Positions 54,378-63,293 of a DNA stretch of 64,000 nucleotides are shown here, one piece after another. The notes beneath the pieces are model-generated. The model was not told where the DNA came from. It saw nothing but the letters and a program-made list of their open reading frames with translations, and made no database searches. The translations under genes and the position numbers were made by a program. The DNA lies in the NCBI RefSeq assembly GCF_013283875.1, contig NZ_CP054139.1, positions 4,092,001-4,156,000 of the forward strand, in the 5' to 3' direction. Source of the DNA: Mucilaginibacter mali (GTDB lineage: Bacteria > Bacteroidota > Bacteroidia > Sphingobacteriales > Sphingobacteriaceae). Each line of letters starts with the position of its first letter. Within the stretch, counting starts at the first letter, position 1.

Positions 54378-55511
54378 ATGAAACTACGCATCGCTATTTT
54401 AGGCACCAGGGGTATCCCCAATTATTACGGGGGTTTTGAGCATATATCCGAATATGTATCGGCCGGGCTTGTTAAGCGCGGGCACGAAGTAACGGTGTAC
54501 AACTCGCATAATCACCCTTATAGTGGCGACACCTGGAACGGTGTAAAAATCAAACACTGCTTCGATCCCGAATACCTGATCGGCACTGCAGGTCAGTTTG
54601 TTTATGATATGAATTGCCTGCTGGATGCGCGGAAACAAAAGTTTGATGTAGTGCTGATCATGGGATACACCAGCAGTTCGGTTTGGGGATGGATGTATCC
54701 GCAAAAAAGCACCATTATTACCAACATGGATGGCATGGAGTGGAAGCGTTCCAAATACTCAAAACCGGTACAAAATTTCCTGAAGTATGCCGAGCGCCTG
54801 GCCGTACAATACAGCCAGTACTACATATCCGATTCGAAAGTGATACAAAGCTACCTGGCCGACAAATATCATATCAGCAGTAGCTATATCCCTTACGGTG
54901 CCGAAGTATTTACCGACCAGGAGCGTGAACAGCTTACTCCTGAAGATGCTTTAAAAGAAGATTACTTTTTGCTGATGGCCCGTATGGAGCCCGAGAATAA
55001 CATCGAAAGCATTCTGGAAGGTTTCAACAACAGCAACTCCACCAAGCAATTCCAGGTGCTGGGCAATACCGATAACCGCTTTGGCAAATACATTACCAAT
55101 AAGTTTGAGCGCGATGCGCGCATCAACTTCAGGGGCGGGATCTTTGATACGCCTAAGGTGCGTCAATTGCAAAACAACTCGTACCTGTATTTTCACGGGC
55201 ACAGCGTTGGGGGCACAAACCCGTCCTTGCTGGAAGCCATGGCCAGCGAAGCCCTGATAGCCGCGCATAATAACCCCTTCAATAAATCGGTGCTGAATAC
55301 CGACGCGTTCTACTTTTCGGACGCTGCCGACGTGCGCGAACTGATTGAGAACGTGCAGCGCAAGGATCCCGAAACCATGATGGTAAAAAACAACCTGAAC
55401 AAGATACAGGACCAGTTTAACTGGGAAAAAGTAATACAGCAATACGAGGATTTTATTGTGGAATCCCACCAAAGTAAAAACTTCAGTAAGGTAATCCCAG
55501 ATTTGGGTTAA
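54378..55511 (+). CDS. DUF1972 / GT4-type glycosyltransferase, 377 aa
   Basis: The N-terminal ILGTRGIPNYYGGFEHISEYVS is the DUF1972 hallmark of rhamnosyl-type transferases in extracellular polysaccharide clusters. The donor-side domain has LMARMEPENNIESILEGF near 198-215 and HGHSVGGTNPSLLEAMASEALIAAHNNPFN near 278-307. It is cytoplasmic. It is away from the main glycan cluster and lies alone, with an S4 gene facing it. Confidence 0.93.
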   Translation: MKLRIAILGTRGIPNYYGGFEHISEYVSAGLVKRGHEVTVYNSHNHPYSGDTWNGVKIKHCFDPEYLIGTAGQFVYDMNCLLDARKQKFDVVLIMGYTSSSVWGWMYPQKSTIITNMDGMEWKRSKYSKPVQNFLKYAERLAVQYSQYYISDSKVIQSYLADKYHISSSYIPYGAEVFTDQEREQLTPEDALKEDYFLLMARMEPENNIESILEGFNNSNSTKQFQVLGNTDNRFGKYITNKFERDARINFRGGIFDTPKVRQLQNNSYLYFHGHSVGGTNPSLLEAMASEALIAAHNNPFNKSVLNTDAFYFSDAADVRELIENVQRKDPETMMVKNNLNKIQDQFNWEKVIQQYEDFIVESHQSKNFSKVIPDLG

Positions 55512-55525
55512 GTGCTGGTGGCAAT

Positions 55526-55629
55526 TTAACCACAGAGGCCACAAAGAAAGAACACACTGAGGACACAGAGATTTTATTTGATAATGGCTCTGTGTACTCT
55601 GTGCAAACCTCCGTGATCTCTGTGGTTAA
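55526..55629. repeat. Inverted repeat, TTAACCACAGAGG family, copy 6
   Basis: TTAACCACAGAGGCCACAAA and ...TGATCTCTGTGGTTAA are inverted around about 50 bases, between two convergent genes. Confidence 0.9.
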
Positions 55630-55632
55630 AAA

Positions 55633-56040
55633 TCACTCTTCTTCTTTTTTCTCAAAAAAACCACCCTGCAGGTCATCAATCTCGCGCCTGTCGCGTTTGG
55701 TAGGGCGGCCTGTGCCACGATCACGTTTTAACACCGGGGCATGGAACATGGATTTAAAGGCGGTTGTTTGCTCAACCGGGGTAATATCCTCATAAAACAT
55801 TACGGCGGTTTTGGCATCGGTGCGGTTTTCAAGCAAACCGGTTACTTTTACTACTTTACGTTCGATGCCTTTGGCAATGCTGTACACCTCGCCTATCCGC
55901 ACCTCGTGCGATGGTTTGATGTTCGCGCCATCCAGCTTTACACGGCCGGCCTTGCAGGCATCCGATGCCAGGGTACGCGTTTTAAACATGCGTATGGCCC
56001 ATAGGTATTTATCAATCCGCAGCTTTTCTTTTTCGGGCAT
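55633..56040 (-). CDS. S4-domain RNA-binding protein (HSP15-like), 135 aa
   Basis: The S4 domain lies at residues 7-66 (KLRIDKYLWAIRMFKTRTLASDACKAGRVKLDGANIKPSHEVRIGEVYSI). HSP15-type proteins bind stalled 50S subunits with nascent chain still attached. A lysine- and glutamate-rich tail ends the protein. It starts ten bases after the end of the small membrane gene upstream, so they may be co-transcribed. Confidence 0.9.
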   Translation of the reverse strand: MPEKEKLRIDKYLWAIRMFKTRTLASDACKAGRVKLDGANIKPSHEVRIGEVYSIAKGIERKVVKVTGLLENRTDAKTAVMFYEDITPVEQTTAFKSMFHAPVLKRDRGTGRPTKRDRREIDDLQGGFFEKKEEE

Positions 56041-56050
56041 AAAAAAAATA

Positions 56051-56401
56051 TTAAAAATAAAAATTATGGGTTCTACCCCACCAAAACATCATTAGCGCAT
56101 ATGTAAACAACAAACCCGCTTCAAGACATGTATAAGCTTTTGCCGTTCTAATTCTCTTATCTTTCTTTACCTTGTAAATACGATAAAGGTTCAGCAAGGT
56201 TGGTAACAAAACGGGGAATACAACATAAACGACCGTGTTTATCCTTGAATACAAAAAACTATCAGAACCTTCTCCAAAAAAAGCCCAGATAAAAAACGGA
56301 TAAACAAAAAAGATGAGCATACTAACACCTAATTGTATAATGATCAGGCCGATCACCGCGGGCCAAATTATATCTCCGGTTTCAAACGATGGTTTATTCA
56401 C
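56051..56401 (-). CDS. Small membrane protein of unknown function, 116 aa
   Basis: Three hydrophobic helices are seen (about 12-40, 55-75 and 93-108), with a KVKKDKR loop. No motif is recognised. It is divergent from the membrane gene at 56469, with 67 bases between. Confidence 0.65.
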   Translation of the reverse strand: MNKPSFETGDIIWPAVIGLIIIQLGVSMLIFFVYPFFIWAFFGEGSDSFLYSRINTVVYVVFPVLLPTLLNLYRIYKVKKDKRIRTAKAYTCLEAGLLFTYALMMFWWGRTHNFYF

Positions 56402-56468
56402 AAATTCTTTTCAGACCTAATATCAATTGACGAAACACAAATTTAGGGTTTTAAGCTATATTTGGAGC

Positions 56469-56939
56469 ATGGAAGATCAGTATACCGAACCGGAAGAGCA
56501 ACCCGAAGATATCCAGGACGAAGATGAGCAGGAAGGCGCTGTAGAACTTTACTCAAAGTGGCCTATCAGGTTATTTTCGTTATTCTTTTCGCCCATATTT
56601 GGCGGGATCCTCTTGATGATCAACTTGCGCAAAGTTGGTTATAAGCAAGCGGGCACCCGGGTGCTGTTATTTTCTATCGCTTATACTTTTGCCACCGCCA
56701 TCCTTTTAGGGGGCATGGGTATAACCGGCGGCATTATTCCCATTGTTTTTAACCTGATGGGTGGCGTGATACTCAGCGATTACTATTACAAAAAGTATTT
56801 CCCTGATGATGATTATTACCCACGGCCGGTATGGGGCGCGCTTGCCGTGGCCCTTCTTGTTTACTTTAGCATTTTTATGGCCATGTATTACAGTGGCACG
56901 CTACCGCCCGAGATCATTAAAGTGTTAAATAAAAAATAA
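56469..56939 (+). CDS. Acidic-N-terminus membrane protein, 156 aa
   Basis: I start at ATG 56469 (MEDQYTEPEEQ); the frame reaches back to 56427. A strongly acidic 30-residue N-terminus precedes helices at about 36-55, 65-88, 90-108 and 125-145. LFSLFFSPIFGGILLMINLRKVGYKQAG is a charged hinge after the first helix. No family is recognised. It lies between the divergent small membrane gene and dapD, and nothing in the context hints at a function. Confidence 0.7.
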   Translation: MEDQYTEPEEQPEDIQDEDEQEGAVELYSKWPIRLFSLFFSPIFGGILLMINLRKVGYKQAGTRVLLFSIAYTFATAILLGGMGITGGIIPIVFNLMGGVILSDYYYKKYFPDDDYYPRPVWGALAVALLVYFSIFMAMYYSGTLPPEIIKVLNKK

Positions 56940-57009
56940 ACAAATAGAGCAATGCTATACACTAAAACAAAATTGCCCAAAAATACCTTAATTTGCTAAA
57001 ATTTTAAAT

Positions 57010-57828
57010 ATGGCTACCGACTTAAGAAAACTGATAGAAGACGCCTGGGAAGACCGTACCCTGCTTGGCGAAAACGAATACATTACCGCGATAGAGACCG
57101 TAATAGAACGCCTTGATAAAGGTGAGATGCGCGTAGCCGAACGTATTGGCAACCGCTGGCACGTAAACGATTGGGTAAAAAAGGCCGTGATCCTGTATTT
57201 CCCTATCCGCCGCATGGACGAAGACAAGGTTGGCCCTTTTGTCTATCATGATAAAATGAAGCTGAAGACCGACTATAAAGAAACCGGCGTACGCGTAGTG
57301 CCAAATGCTGTTGCCCGTTATGGCGCGCATTTAGCCAAAGGTGTTATCCTGATGCCATCGTATGTAAATATCGGCGCTTTTGTTGATGAAGGTACCATGG
57401 TTGATACCTGGGCTACTGTAGGTTCGTGCGCGCAAATTGGCAAGCATGTTCACCTAAGCGGTGGTGTTGGTATTGGCGGCGTGTTGGAACCTGTACAGGC
57501 TGCCCCGGTAATTATCGAGGATAACTGCTTCATCGGTTCACGCGCTATTGTGGTAGAGGGTGTACACGTAGAAGAAGAAGCCGTGCTGGGCGCTAACGTG
57601 GTATTAACCGCATCGACCAAGATCATCGACGTAAGTGGCAGCGAACCTATCGAATATAAAGGCCGTGTCCCTGCCCGTTCGGTAGTGATCCCCGGTTCGT
57701 ACACTAAAAAATTCCCTGCCGGCGAATACCAGGTGCCTTGCGCGCTGATCATCGGTAAACGCAAGGAATCAACTGATAAAAAGACTTCTTTGAATGATGC
57801 TTTACGCGACAACAATGTTGCTGTGTAA
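57010..57828 (+). CDS. dapD: 2,3,4,5-tetrahydropyridine-2,6-dicarboxylate N-succinyltransferase
   Basis: This enzyme succinylates tetrahydrodipicolinate in the lysine/diaminopimelate route. Residues 1-95 are the helical N-domain. From about 100 the left-handed beta-helix hexapeptide repeats run through VRVVPNAVARYGAHLAKGVILMPSYVNIGAFVDEGTMVDTWATVGSCAQIGKHVHLSGGVGIGGV, the family signature. Length is normal for DapD. It supplies precursor for peptidoglycan cross-links. Confidence 0.95.
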   Translation: MATDLRKLIEDAWEDRTLLGENEYITAIETVIERLDKGEMRVAERIGNRWHVNDWVKKAVILYFPIRRMDEDKVGPFVYHDKMKLKTDYKETGVRVVPNAVARYGAHLAKGVILMPSYVNIGAFVDEGTMVDTWATVGSCAQIGKHVHLSGGVGIGGVLEPVQAAPVIIEDNCFIGSRAIVVEGVHVEEEAVLGANVVLTASTKIIDVSGSEPIEYKGRVPARSVVIPGSYTKKFPAGEYQVPCALIIGKRKESTDKKTSLNDALRDNNVAV

Positions 57829-57853
57829 GTAGGTGCATTAACTAATACACACC

Positions 57854-57992
57854 CGTCATTGCGAGCGTAGCGTGGCAATCCCCAATATGCAGATCAGTTC
57901 TGCATAACTTAGAGATTATTAATGTTTTAATTGTTTTTTTAAGGCATTAATGAGCTCCCGTTGGTCGGTTGCCTTCGTACCTCGCAATGACG
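57854..57992. repeat. Inverted repeat with CGTCATTGCGAG arms
   Basis: Arms CGTCATTGCGAGCGTAGCGT and ...GTACCTCGCAATGACG are inverted around about 85 AT-rich bases, filling the gap from dapD to the next gene. This motif is one of the commonest bacterial intergenic repeats. Confidence 0.88.
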
Positions 57993-58009
57993 TTTTTAAG
58001 ATAATTTAT

Positions 58010-59140
58010 ATGCGAATTGGATACGATGCCAAACGATTCTTTCTTAACTCCACTGGTCTGGGTAATTACAGCCGCTGGTTGGTGCAGTCGCTTGCGTCTT
58101 ATTATCCCGATAATACTTATCTGCTGTATACACCCAAGGTTGAAAACAGCAGCCGTGTCAGCTTTATAAATTCGCATAAAAATATCCAAACCATATTACC
58201 CAAGCGCAAGGCATTGGCATCGTGGTGGCGCACAAAAGGCATTGTAAAATACCTTAGCCGCGATGGGGTGCAATTATATCATGGCCTTAGTCACGAGCTC
58301 CCTTACGGCATCACCAAAACCGGTATAAAAACCATACTTACCGTACACGATCTGATATTCATGCGCTTCCCGCAATATTTTGGGATGGTAAGCCGCAATA
58401 TCTATTTAGCTAAATTAAAATACGCCTGCCGCATTGCCGATAGCATCATCGCCATCAGCGAACGTACCAAAGCCGATCTGATGGAGTTGCTTCACGTACC
58501 ATCGCACAAAATCAACGTGGTTTACCAGGGCTGTGATGCCGCTTTCAAAGCAGTTTGCCCCCCCGAACAAAAAAAGGCCGTACTGAAGAAATTCAATATT
58601 ACCACACCTTTTGTACTAAGCGTGGGCACTATCGAGGAACGTAAAAACCTGTTGCTCCTTATCAAAGCCATGTCCCGCGTTGAGGGAAATGTACAGTTGG
58701 TAGTTGTGGGCAGGCAAACCGCCTATGCCGAAGAGGTAAAACAAGCCATACACCGTTACCGCCTTACCGATAGAATGGTATTTTTAGATAAGGTTGATTT
58801 TGCCGATCTGCCCGCGCTTTACCAGGCAGCGTCGGTATTTGTATATCCATCGCGCTACGAGGGGTTTGGGATACCCGTATTAGAGGCTTTAAACTCGGGC
58901 ACACCGGTTATAGCGGCAACGGGATCGTGCCTGGAGGAAGCAGGCGGGCCGGATAGTTTGTATAGCAGTCCGGATGACGACGAGGATTTGGCCATTAAAA
59001 TAAACCTGGTGCTGAACTACGATGGCCTGCGCGAAAAAATGATTGCCAAAGGGCACGAATATTCCCGTAATTTTGACGACGACAAACTGGCCGCGCAACT
59101 GATGGCCGTATATACACCCCTCCTAAATCCTCCCCGATAG
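58010..59140 (+). CDS. Glycosyltransferase, GT-B fold (GT4-like), 376 aa
   Basis: The start is ATG 58010 (MRIGYDAKRFF); a longer frame from 57950 translates only repeat sequence. The N-domain has GLGNYSRWLVQSL and LTVHDLIFMRFPQYF, then ISERTKADLMELL. The donor side has VGTIEERKNLLLLIKAM and PSRYEGFGIPVLEALNSGTPVIAATGSC. It belongs to the GT4 group of mannosyl-like transferases. Neighbouring genes (dapD, tsaC) do not suggest a glycan pathway. Confidence 0.93.
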   Translation: MRIGYDAKRFFLNSTGLGNYSRWLVQSLASYYPDNTYLLYTPKVENSSRVSFINSHKNIQTILPKRKALASWWRTKGIVKYLSRDGVQLYHGLSHELPYGITKTGIKTILTVHDLIFMRFPQYFGMVSRNIYLAKLKYACRIADSIIAISERTKADLMELLHVPSHKINVVYQGCDAAFKAVCPPEQKKAVLKKFNITTPFVLSVGTIEERKNLLLLIKAMSRVEGNVQLVVVGRQTAYAEEVKQAIHRYRLTDRMVFLDKVDFADLPALYQAASVFVYPSRYEGFGIPVLEALNSGTPVIAATGSCLEEAGGPDSLYSSPDDDEDLAIKINLVLNYDGLREKMIAKGHEYSRNFDDDKLAAQLMAVYTPLLNPPR

Positions 59141-59222
59141 GGAGGACTTAAGAACAAGGGATAAAACATACAATAATAAAATTCAATAAGCCCTCACCTT
59201 TGGGGAGGGTTGGGAGGGATTT
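59117..59222. repeat. Inverted repeat with CCTAAATCCTCCCC arms
   Basis: CCCCTCCTAAATCCTCCCCG and its hairpin partner ...GGGAGGACTT stand opposite AGCCCTCACCTTTGGGGAGG and GTTGGGAGGGATTTA. The left arm overlaps the last codons of the glycosyltransferase gene, and the right arm ends at the tsaC start. Confidence 0.82.
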
Positions 59223-59789
59223 ATGCTTAAAGACGAAGTAGCCAAAGCACTGAAAGTAATACAGGACGGAGGAATTATCCTTTATCCTACCGATACCATT
59301 TGGGGTATTGGCTGCGATGCCACTAATACCGAAGCCGTAAAAAAAATATACGCCCTCAAACAGCGCGACGAAGCAAAAAGCATGATCATTTTGCTTGATG
59401 TAGATAACAAACTGCAAAGCTACGTAAGCGAAGTACCCGATATTGCTTACGATTTGATAGAATTTGCCGAAAATCCGCTTACCCTGGTGATGCCCGGCGC
59501 TAAGAATATCTCACCAGCTTTAATTGCCGAAGACGGCAGCGTAGGTATCCGCGTGGCCAAGCACGATTTTTGCCAGCAGCTTATCCAGCGCCTGCGCAAG
59601 CCATTGGTATCTACATCGGCCAATACCAGCGGGCAGCCATCGCCCAAAAACTTCGGGCAGGTATCGGCCGAAATTATTGAGGGGGTTGATTACGTAGTTG
59701 ACCTGGAACAGCACGATATGGGCGAAAAACGCCCCTCAACCATTATGCGCCTGGAAGCCGATGGGCGTTTCGAGTTTCTGCGCAGGTAA
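59223..59789 (+). CDS. tsaC: L-threonylcarbamoyladenylate synthase (YrdC/Sua5 domain)
   Basis: The single YrdC domain (188 aa, without the extra Sua5 C-domain) carries the ILYPTDTIWGIGCDATN nucleotide pocket and YALKQRDEAKSM. It ends with VGIRVAKHDFC and STSANTSGQPSPKNF motifs. It makes threonylcarbamoyl-AMP for the t6A modification of tRNA. The start is right after the repeat arm. Confidence 0.94.
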   Translation: MLKDEVAKALKVIQDGGIILYPTDTIWGIGCDATNTEAVKKIYALKQRDEAKSMIILLDVDNKLQSYVSEVPDIAYDLIEFAENPLTLVMPGAKNISPALIAEDGSVGIRVAKHDFCQQLIQRLRKPLVSTSANTSGQPSPKNFGQVSAEIIEGVDYVVDLEQHDMGEKRPSTIMRLEADGRFEFLRR

Positions 59790-59793
59790 AATA

Positions 59794-60062
59794 TTGGGCT
59801 AAAGCCATCTCTTTTCAACTGCGGTCCGTCCCCTAAAGGCGACGGCAATGAATTGATCATTTCTAAACGCAATAACAAAACATTCATTACCTGCATTAAT
59901 TTAATGCCGTTGGCTAAAGCCAACCCATAATTTTAAAGAGAACGACAATGAATTGATCATTTCTAAACCCAATTATAAAACATTCATTATCAACGCCCAT
60001 TCATTGCCGTTGGCTTTAGCCAACGGACAAGGCAAAGAAGTGAAATGGCTTTAGCCGAACTA
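59794..60062. repeat. Inverted-repeat cluster, GGCTAAAGCC family, copy 2
   Basis: The 347-base gap before the CCA gene is almost filled by GGCTAAAGCC, GTTGGCTAAAGCCAAC, its inverted partner GTTGGCTTTAGCCAAC and several AATGAATTGATCATTTCTAA units (59847 and 59950 regions). It matches the cluster at 874-1022. Confidence 0.88.
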
Positions 60063-60089
60063 AAAACAAGGATAAGCCCCGATTTTGAT

Positions 60090-60097
60090 TAAATTTG
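60090..60097 (+). promoter_or_regulatory. Candidate -7 box TAAATTTG for the CCA gene
   Basis: It is an exact TAnnTTTG match 40 bases before the chosen ATG at 60137. Confidence 0.4.
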
Positions 60098-60136
60098 CAA
60101 CAATTGCAAAGTTCTCCTGTTGCAAACACCATAAGT

Positions 60137-61549
60137 ATGAAACAACACCTCCAACACCCTGTATTTAAAGTCATAGCCCAAACGGCTGATGAGTTAAATG
60201 TGCAGGCTTATGCCATTGGGGGTTTTGTGCGCGATATTTTTTTGCAGCGCCCGTCTAAGGATATCGATATCGTGGTGCTGGGCAATGGCATCGCTTTTGC
60301 TGAGAAGGTGGCCGAGCAGTTGAAGGTAAAGGTGGCCGTATTTAAAAACTTCGGCACCGCTATGCTGAAGTATAAGGATATGGAAGTGGAGTTTGTGGGC
60401 GCCCGAAAGGAATCGTACCGGTCGGATTCACGAAAGCCGATTGTAGAGAACGGTACTTTAGAAGATGATCAGAAACGCCGGGATTTTACCATTAACGCGC
60501 TGGCTATTGCCCTACACGCCAGCCGATTTGGAGAGTTGATAGACCCATTTGGCGGTGTTACCCACCTGGAAGAAAAGCTGATAAAAACCCCGCTGGATCC
60601 GGCCGAGACATTTTCGGATGATCCGCTGCGAATGATGCGGGCTGTACGCTTTGCTTCGCAACTGAAATTCAGGATAAGCTACGACGCGATTGAGGCTATT
60701 AAAAACAACAAGGAGCGCATCCGCATTGTATCGCAGGAGCGTATTACCGACGAGTTGAACAAGATCATCCTTTCGCCAAAGCCGTCTATCGGCTTTAATT
60801 ATCTGTTCGATACCGGCCTGCTGCACCTCATCTTCCCGCAAATGACCGACCTTTACGGGGTAGATATCATCGACGGCAAAGGCCATAAGGATAATTTTTA
60901 CCATACCCTGCAGGTACTGGATAATATTTGCACCACAACAACCGATCTGTGGCTACGCTGGGCTGCCATATTACACGATATCGCAAAACCGGCTACCAAG
61001 CGCTTTGAAGCGGGCCACGGCTGGACATTTCATGGCCACGAAGACCGCGGCGCGCGCATGGTGCCTAAAATATTCGCCCAGCTAAAGCTACCGCTTAACG
61101 AGCATATGAAGTTTGTGCAAAAACTGGTGCAGCTACACCTGCGCCCCATTGTGCTGGCCCAGGATATCATTACCGATTCGGCAGTGCGGCGCCTGCTTTT
61201 TGAGGCCGGCGAGGACACCGAGGCGCTGATGTTGCTCTGTAAAGCCGACATCACCACCAAAAATGAATACAAAATAAAACGCTACCGCAACAACTTTGAA
61301 CTGGTAATTCAAAAATTAAAGGATGTGGAGGAGCGCGACCGCGTACGCAACTGGCAGCCCCCGGTTTCGGGTACGGATATTATGGAATTATTCGGCATTA
61401 CAGCGGGCCGCGAAGTGGGCATTATCAAAAACCAGATACGCGAAGCCATACTGGAGGGCGATATTCCAAACACCCGCGAAGCAGCTTTAGCCTTTACAAT
61501 TGCCAGGGGACAGGAAATTGGCTTAAAAGTTGTGGCAAAAACAAATTGA
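60137..61549 (+). CDS. cca: CCA tRNA nucleotidyltransferase (HD-domain type), 470 aa
   Basis: The ATG at 60137 is chosen over the TTG at 60095, which adds 14 weak residues. The head has GGFVRD (28-33), D42-I-D44 as catalytic metal site, and the NLARRDFTINAL-like KRRDFTINALA stretch. It is followed by the tRNA-binding domain (NDPLRMMRAVRFA-type sequence DDPLRMMRAVRF) and an HD phosphohydrolase domain with ILHDIAKP and HGHEDRGARM. It adds or repairs the 3' CCA end of tRNA. Poly(A) polymerase is the alternative, but the HD domain is unusual there. Confidence 0.93.
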   Translation: MKQHLQHPVFKVIAQTADELNVQAYAIGGFVRDIFLQRPSKDIDIVVLGNGIAFAEKVAEQLKVKVAVFKNFGTAMLKYKDMEVEFVGARKESYRSDSRKPIVENGTLEDDQKRRDFTINALAIALHASRFGELIDPFGGVTHLEEKLIKTPLDPAETFSDDPLRMMRAVRFASQLKFRISYDAIEAIKNNKERIRIVSQERITDELNKIILSPKPSIGFNYLFDTGLLHLIFPQMTDLYGVDIIDGKGHKDNFYHTLQVLDNICTTTTDLWLRWAAILHDIAKPATKRFEAGHGWTFHGHEDRGARMVPKIFAQLKLPLNEHMKFVQKLVQLHLRPIVLAQDIITDSAVRRLLFEAGEDTEALMLLCKADITTKNEYKIKRYRNNFELVIQKLKDVEERDRVRNWQPPVSGTDIMELFGITAGREVGIIKNQIREAILEGDIPNTREAALAFTIARGQEIGLKVVAKTN

Positions 61550-61560
61550 AATTAAAATCT

Positions 61561-61568
61561 TATTTTTG
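61561..61568 (+). promoter_or_regulatory. Candidate -7 box TATTTTTG for the PRiA4_ORF3 gene
   Basis: It is an exact TAnnTTTG match, 25 bases before the ATG at 61594, in the short gap after the CCA gene. Confidence 0.4.
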
Positions 61569-61593
61569 ACCAAAAAAATCTACCAGACACACA

Positions 61594-62250
61594 ATGGCAC
61601 TATACAGGTTCAGGGTATCTTTTGAGGACTATGATGATGTGATGCGCGAGATAGACATCAAATCAAACCAAACGTTTGAGGCATTGCACCGTGCTATACA
61701 CCAAAGCACCGGCTACGATGCGGAAAAACCATCCTCTTTTTATATCAGTAACGATCAGTGGACAAAAGGCGAAGAGATCACCTTCCTGCCCAATCAAAAA
61801 CGTATTGACAGGGGCATTTCGCTGATGGAAAAGGTAAAACTGAGCAGTTTTATTGACGACCCGCATCAGAAATTTTATTATACCTATAATTTCGATCGCC
61901 CTTACGATTTTCATGTAGAACTGATGAAGATCATTTTAGATGAAGATCCTAAAGTAACTTACCCCGCCATTGTTAAAAGCGTGGGCGAGGCCCCAAAGCA
62001 GTTTATCAACACATTTACACCTACTGCGGCACCATCGGCAAACGAAGATTTCGATTTCCTTAACGAGATGGAGTTTGAGCCGGAGGATGCCGAAGATTTT
62101 TCGGAAGTGACTGATACCGGCGAGGAGGAGGAAGAGGATAACAACCACGGCATGGGCGATGACGATGATGATGAAATGGACGAATTTTCGGACAACGAGC
62201 ACATGGAAGACGAAGACCATGGACGCGGCGGCCGTCATGACGATTATTAA
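61594..62250 (+). CDS. PRiA4_ORF3-like protein with acidic tail, 218 aa
   Basis: Residues 1-130 match the plasmid pRiA4b ORF-3 fold (YRFRVSFEDYDDVMREIDIKSNQTFEALHRAIHQSTGYD ... FYISNDQW ... LSSFIDDPHQKFYYTYNF). From about 160 the tail is extremely acidic (E/D clusters, then GGRHDDY). The molecular function of the family is unknown. It lies between cca and miaA on the same strand, and all three may be loosely co-expressed tRNA-related genes. Confidence 0.85.
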   Translation: MALYRFRVSFEDYDDVMREIDIKSNQTFEALHRAIHQSTGYDAEKPSSFYISNDQWTKGEEITFLPNQKRIDRGISLMEKVKLSSFIDDPHQKFYYTYNFDRPYDFHVELMKIILDEDPKVTYPAIVKSVGEAPKQFINTFTPTAAPSANEDFDFLNEMEFEPEDAEDFSEVTDTGEEEEEDNNHGMGDDDDDEMDEFSDNEHMEDEDHGRGGRHDDY

Positions 62251-62261
62251 TATTAGCTAAT

Positions 62262-62284
62262 GGTTCATGGATCATAGTTCATAG
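62262..62284. repeat. Short repeat GTTCATGGATCATAGTTCATAG
   Basis: GGTTCATGGATCATAGTTCA repeats GTTCAT twice in the 48-base gap before miaA. It looks like a remnant of a larger repeat. Confidence 0.5.
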
Positions 62285-62298
62285 TAAAAGCTATTGCC

Positions 62299-63210
62299 AT
62301 GAACAGTACTAAAACACTTATAGTTATTGCCGGCCCTACGGCAAGCGGAAAAACAGCGGCGGGCATTACACTTGCCCGCCGTTTGCATACCGATATCATT
62401 TCGGCCGATTCAAGGCAATTTTTCAGTGAGATGGCTATCGGCACGGCCAAGCCAACACCGGATGAACTGGCGCAGGCTAAGCACCATTTTATCGATTCGC
62501 ACAGCGTTACCGACAATTACAATGTTGGCGATTTTGAGCGTGATGGCTTGGCCTTGCTTGATGAACTTTTTAAAACGCACAACCAGGTAGTAATGGTGGG
62601 CGGATCCGGCCTCTACGTTAAAGCTATTTGCGAAGGTTTCGACGAATTTCCTGAAGTATTGCCCGAAGTTCAGCAAAAGGTCAGGGCCGGGTTTGAAGAA
62701 AAGGGCCTGGCCTGGCTACAGCAAAAACTACAGCAGGCAGATCCGCTATATTATCAGCAGGTTGATCTGAATAACCCGCAAAGGTTATTGCGCGCAATGG
62801 AGGTAATTGAAAGCAGCGGGCAGCCGTTCTCATCCTTTCGCAAAGCCGGCGTGCGTAAGCGGCCTTTTAATATCCTGAAGGTTGGGTTGGAATGGCCGCG
62901 CGAGCAACTCTATAACCGCATCAACCAGCGGGTAGATATGATGATTGCCGATGGACTTATAGACGAGGTAAAAGCACTATTCCCCTATCGCCATTTAAAC
63001 GCCCTGCAAACCGTGGGTTATACCGAAATTATTGATTACCTGGATGGCAAAACCGGTCTGCCCACAGCTATTGAACTTATTAAGCGCAATACCCGCCACT
63101 TTGCCAAACGGCAGATGACCTGGTTTAACCGGGATAAGGAAATGAATTGGGTAGCGCCGGAAGAGGTGGAAAATTTTGTAATAGAAAAAATACGTCATCC
63201 TGAGCGATAG
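62299..63210 (+). CDS. miaA: tRNA dimethylallyltransferase
   Basis: It transfers a dimethylallyl group to A37 of tRNAs reading UNN codons. The P-loop GPTASGKT lies at 12-19. DSRQFFSEMAIGTAKP and HHFIDSHSVTDNYNVGDFERD follow, then VGGSGLYVKAICEGFDEFP. The C-terminal part ends TRHFAKRQMTWFNRD. The last residues (RHPER) and the stop codon lie inside the repeat at 63193-63277, so the native C-terminus was replaced or extended by the repeat arm. Length stays near normal. Confidence 0.95.
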   Translation: MNSTKTLIVIAGPTASGKTAAGITLARRLHTDIISADSRQFFSEMAIGTAKPTPDELAQAKHHFIDSHSVTDNYNVGDFERDGLALLDELFKTHNQVVMVGGSGLYVKAICEGFDEFPEVLPEVQQKVRAGFEEKGLAWLQQKLQQADPLYYQQVDLNNPQRLLRAMEVIESSGQPFSSFRKAGVRKRPFNILKVGLEWPREQLYNRINQRVDMMIADGLIDEVKALFPYRHLNALQTVGYTEIIDYLDGKTGLPTAIELIKRNTRHFAKRQMTWFNRDKEMNWVAPEEVENFVIEKIRHPER

Positions 63211-63277
63211 CGAAGGATCCCAAACTATGCATATTGCTCTGCTAATCGGAGATCCTTCGCTATCGCTCTGGATGACG
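63193..63277. repeat. Inverted repeat, GTCATCCTGAGCG family, copy 2
   Basis: The left arm begins CGTCATCCTGAGCGATAGCG at 63193 and contains the miaA stop TAG at 63208-63210. The right arm ends ATCGCTCTGGATGACG. The arms differ by one base (AGCG versus TGGAT region) from copy 1 at 4105-4201. Confidence 0.92.
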
Positions 63278-63293
63278 GAGTGAGTGGAGAATA

